From: Porticoccaceae bacterium
GTDB lineage: Bacteria; Pseudomonadota; Gammaproteobacteria; Pseudomonadales; Porticoccaceae
Assembly: GCA_003448675.1 (NCBI GenBank)
Contig: DLXZ01000108.1
Span: 1 to 7,220, forward strand
Direction of reading: 5' to 3'
Length of the DNA stretch: 7,220 nt
Shown here: positions 6,696 through 7,220 of the stretch, in pieces
Position numbering within the stretch: the stretch's first letter is position 1
Layout: each line of letters starts with the position of its first letter
Notes under the pieces: model-generated
Databases searched by the model: none
What the model was told of the DNA's origin: nothing
Seen by the model: the letters and a program-made list of their open reading frames with translations, nothing else
Translations under genes and position numbers: made by a program

Positions 6696-7220
6696 TCAAT
6701 CCGTATCAGCGGTTAGAAACAGGACCAGATGATCCGAATTGACAGCTGCTTTCACGGTTTGACCCACGGTGAAGTCTTTATCGCTTGGCATTAATGACAG
6801 CACTTCAATGCTGTCATTCAGACGCAAGGTATACAGGGTTTCCGCACCGCAAAAGGCACGCTCTACGATTTCACAATCCACGCCATTGGCCCCACCAATG
6901 ACAAGGTGTTCGGGACGCAGAAGCACATCCACCTGGTCTCCGGGCGTCTGTAATCGATTGGGCTTACCCGTGATGATACCCAATGGCGTATCCACCGAAT
7001 CCTGCGTCACCATCCGGCCGCTAAGGAAGCGTCCCTCACCAATAAAGTCGCCAACAAATTTATTCACCGGATGATGGTAGAGATTTAAGGGGGTATCCCA
7101 TTGGGCGATGTGCCCGTCATGCATTACCCCCACCCGCTCACCCATCATAAAGGCCTCGTGCTGATCATGGGTGACAAACAGGGCAGCAGTGTCCTGCTCC
7201 TTAATGCTATCCCGGATGTT
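6696..7220 (-). CDS. ABC transporter ATP-binding protein, C-terminal part (FbpC/PotA type)
   Basis: The N-terminus lies beyond the right edge of the window; the visible 174 residues run to a TGA at 6696-6698. The H-loop LFVTHDQHEAF (switch His at about visible residue 18) is followed by the signature end of the ATPase domain, ERVGVMHDGHIAQWDTP, and by the NKFVGDFIGEG linker. A regulatory TOBE domain follows, with VDVLLRPEHLVI at about 97-108 and ERAFCGAETLYTLRL near 120-134. This arrangement is that of importer ATPases for iron(III), polyamines, phosphonates or similar solutes. The TOBE sequence looks closest to the iron(III)/FbpC-like branch as I recall it, but the substrate is not proven. 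The Walker A, Q-loop, signature and Walker B motifs are outside the window. Permease and binding-protein genes are not visible and would be expected further to the right. A perfect hairpin lies within the coding sequence at 6793-6818. Confidence 0.88.
   Translation of the reverse strand, partial: NIRDSIKEQDTAALFVTHDQHEAFMMGERVGVMHDGHIAQWDTPLNLYHHPVNKFVGDFIGEGRFLSGRMVTQDSVDTPLGIITGKPNRLQTPGDQVDVLLRPEHLVIGGANGVDCEIVERAFCGAETLYTLRLNDSIEVLSLMPSDKDFTVGQTVKAAVNSDHLVLFLTADTD
6793..6818. repeat. Perfect inverted repeat inside the ABC ATPase gene
   Basis: AATGACAGCA at 6793-6802 is exactly repeated in reverse complement at 6809-6818 with a 6-nt loop. It lies in the TOBE-coding part. No T-run follows on either strand, so it is not an obvious terminator. 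It could be chance, an mRNA hairpin or a DNA-binding dyad. Confidence 0.5.

Noticed and set aside
6532..6699. N-terminal extension of the TPR protein to a TTG at 6699
   Set aside because: It would add 56 residues before a well-formed signal peptide and would overlap the stop of the ABC gene; the ATG at 6531 is the sensible start.
6558..6960. 12-bp exact direct repeat TGTAATCGATTG at 6558-6569 and 6949-6960
   Set aside because: About one such match is expected by chance in a window of this size, and one copy is inside a coding sequence.

Overview
The window looks like a chromosomal segment from a proteobacterium, most likely a marine-type gammaproteobacterium. This is inferred from protein flavour, moderate GC, good Shine-Dalgarno sites and compact spacing; no rRNA, tRNA or phylogenetic marker is present to prove it. 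I see no transposase, integrase, phage gene, CRISPR array or RNA gene.

Layout. (1) Positions 2-901 (+) hold the C-terminal 299 residues of a flavin-dependent, Baeyer-Villiger-type monooxygenase whose start lies upstream of the window. (2) A perfect 16-bp stem terminator at 942-990 separates it from the convergent gene. (3) Positions 1022-2185 (-) encode a PAPS-type sulfotransferase. (4) A 174-bp divergent control region (2186-2359) contains several dyad symmetries. (5) Positions 2360-3961 (+) encode an atypical aldehyde dehydrogenase superfamily enzyme, starting at a GTG with a strong ribosome binding site. (6) Positions 4095-4595 (+) encode a small helical protein resembling the DUF6306 / ferritin-like family. 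(7) A 262-bp AT-richer gap follows. (8) Positions 4858-6531 (-) encode an exported TPR protein of unknown function with conserved-looking histidine clusters. (9) Positions 6696-7220 (-) hold the C-terminal part of an ABC transporter ATPase of the FbpC/PotA (TOBE) type that runs out of the window.

How the genes may work together. A Baeyer-Villiger monooxygenase turns a ketone into an ester or lactone. After hydrolysis the alcohol can be oxidised to an aldehyde and then an acid by an aldehyde dehydrogenase. A sulfotransferase can conjugate a hydroxyl group. The left half (2-3961) therefore reads as part of a catabolic or modifying locus for a hydrophobic ketone or alcohol, for example cyclic, terpenoid or steroid-like; the substrate cannot be told from the sequence. 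The right half (exported TPR protein, ABC ATPase) looks like a separate envelope/transport neighbourhood, and I find no evidence that it belongs to the same pathway. No clearly new multi-gene system is demonstrated. The most open points are the divergent operator region, the ferritin-like small protein, the histidine-rich exported TPR protein and the odd gap at 4596-4857.
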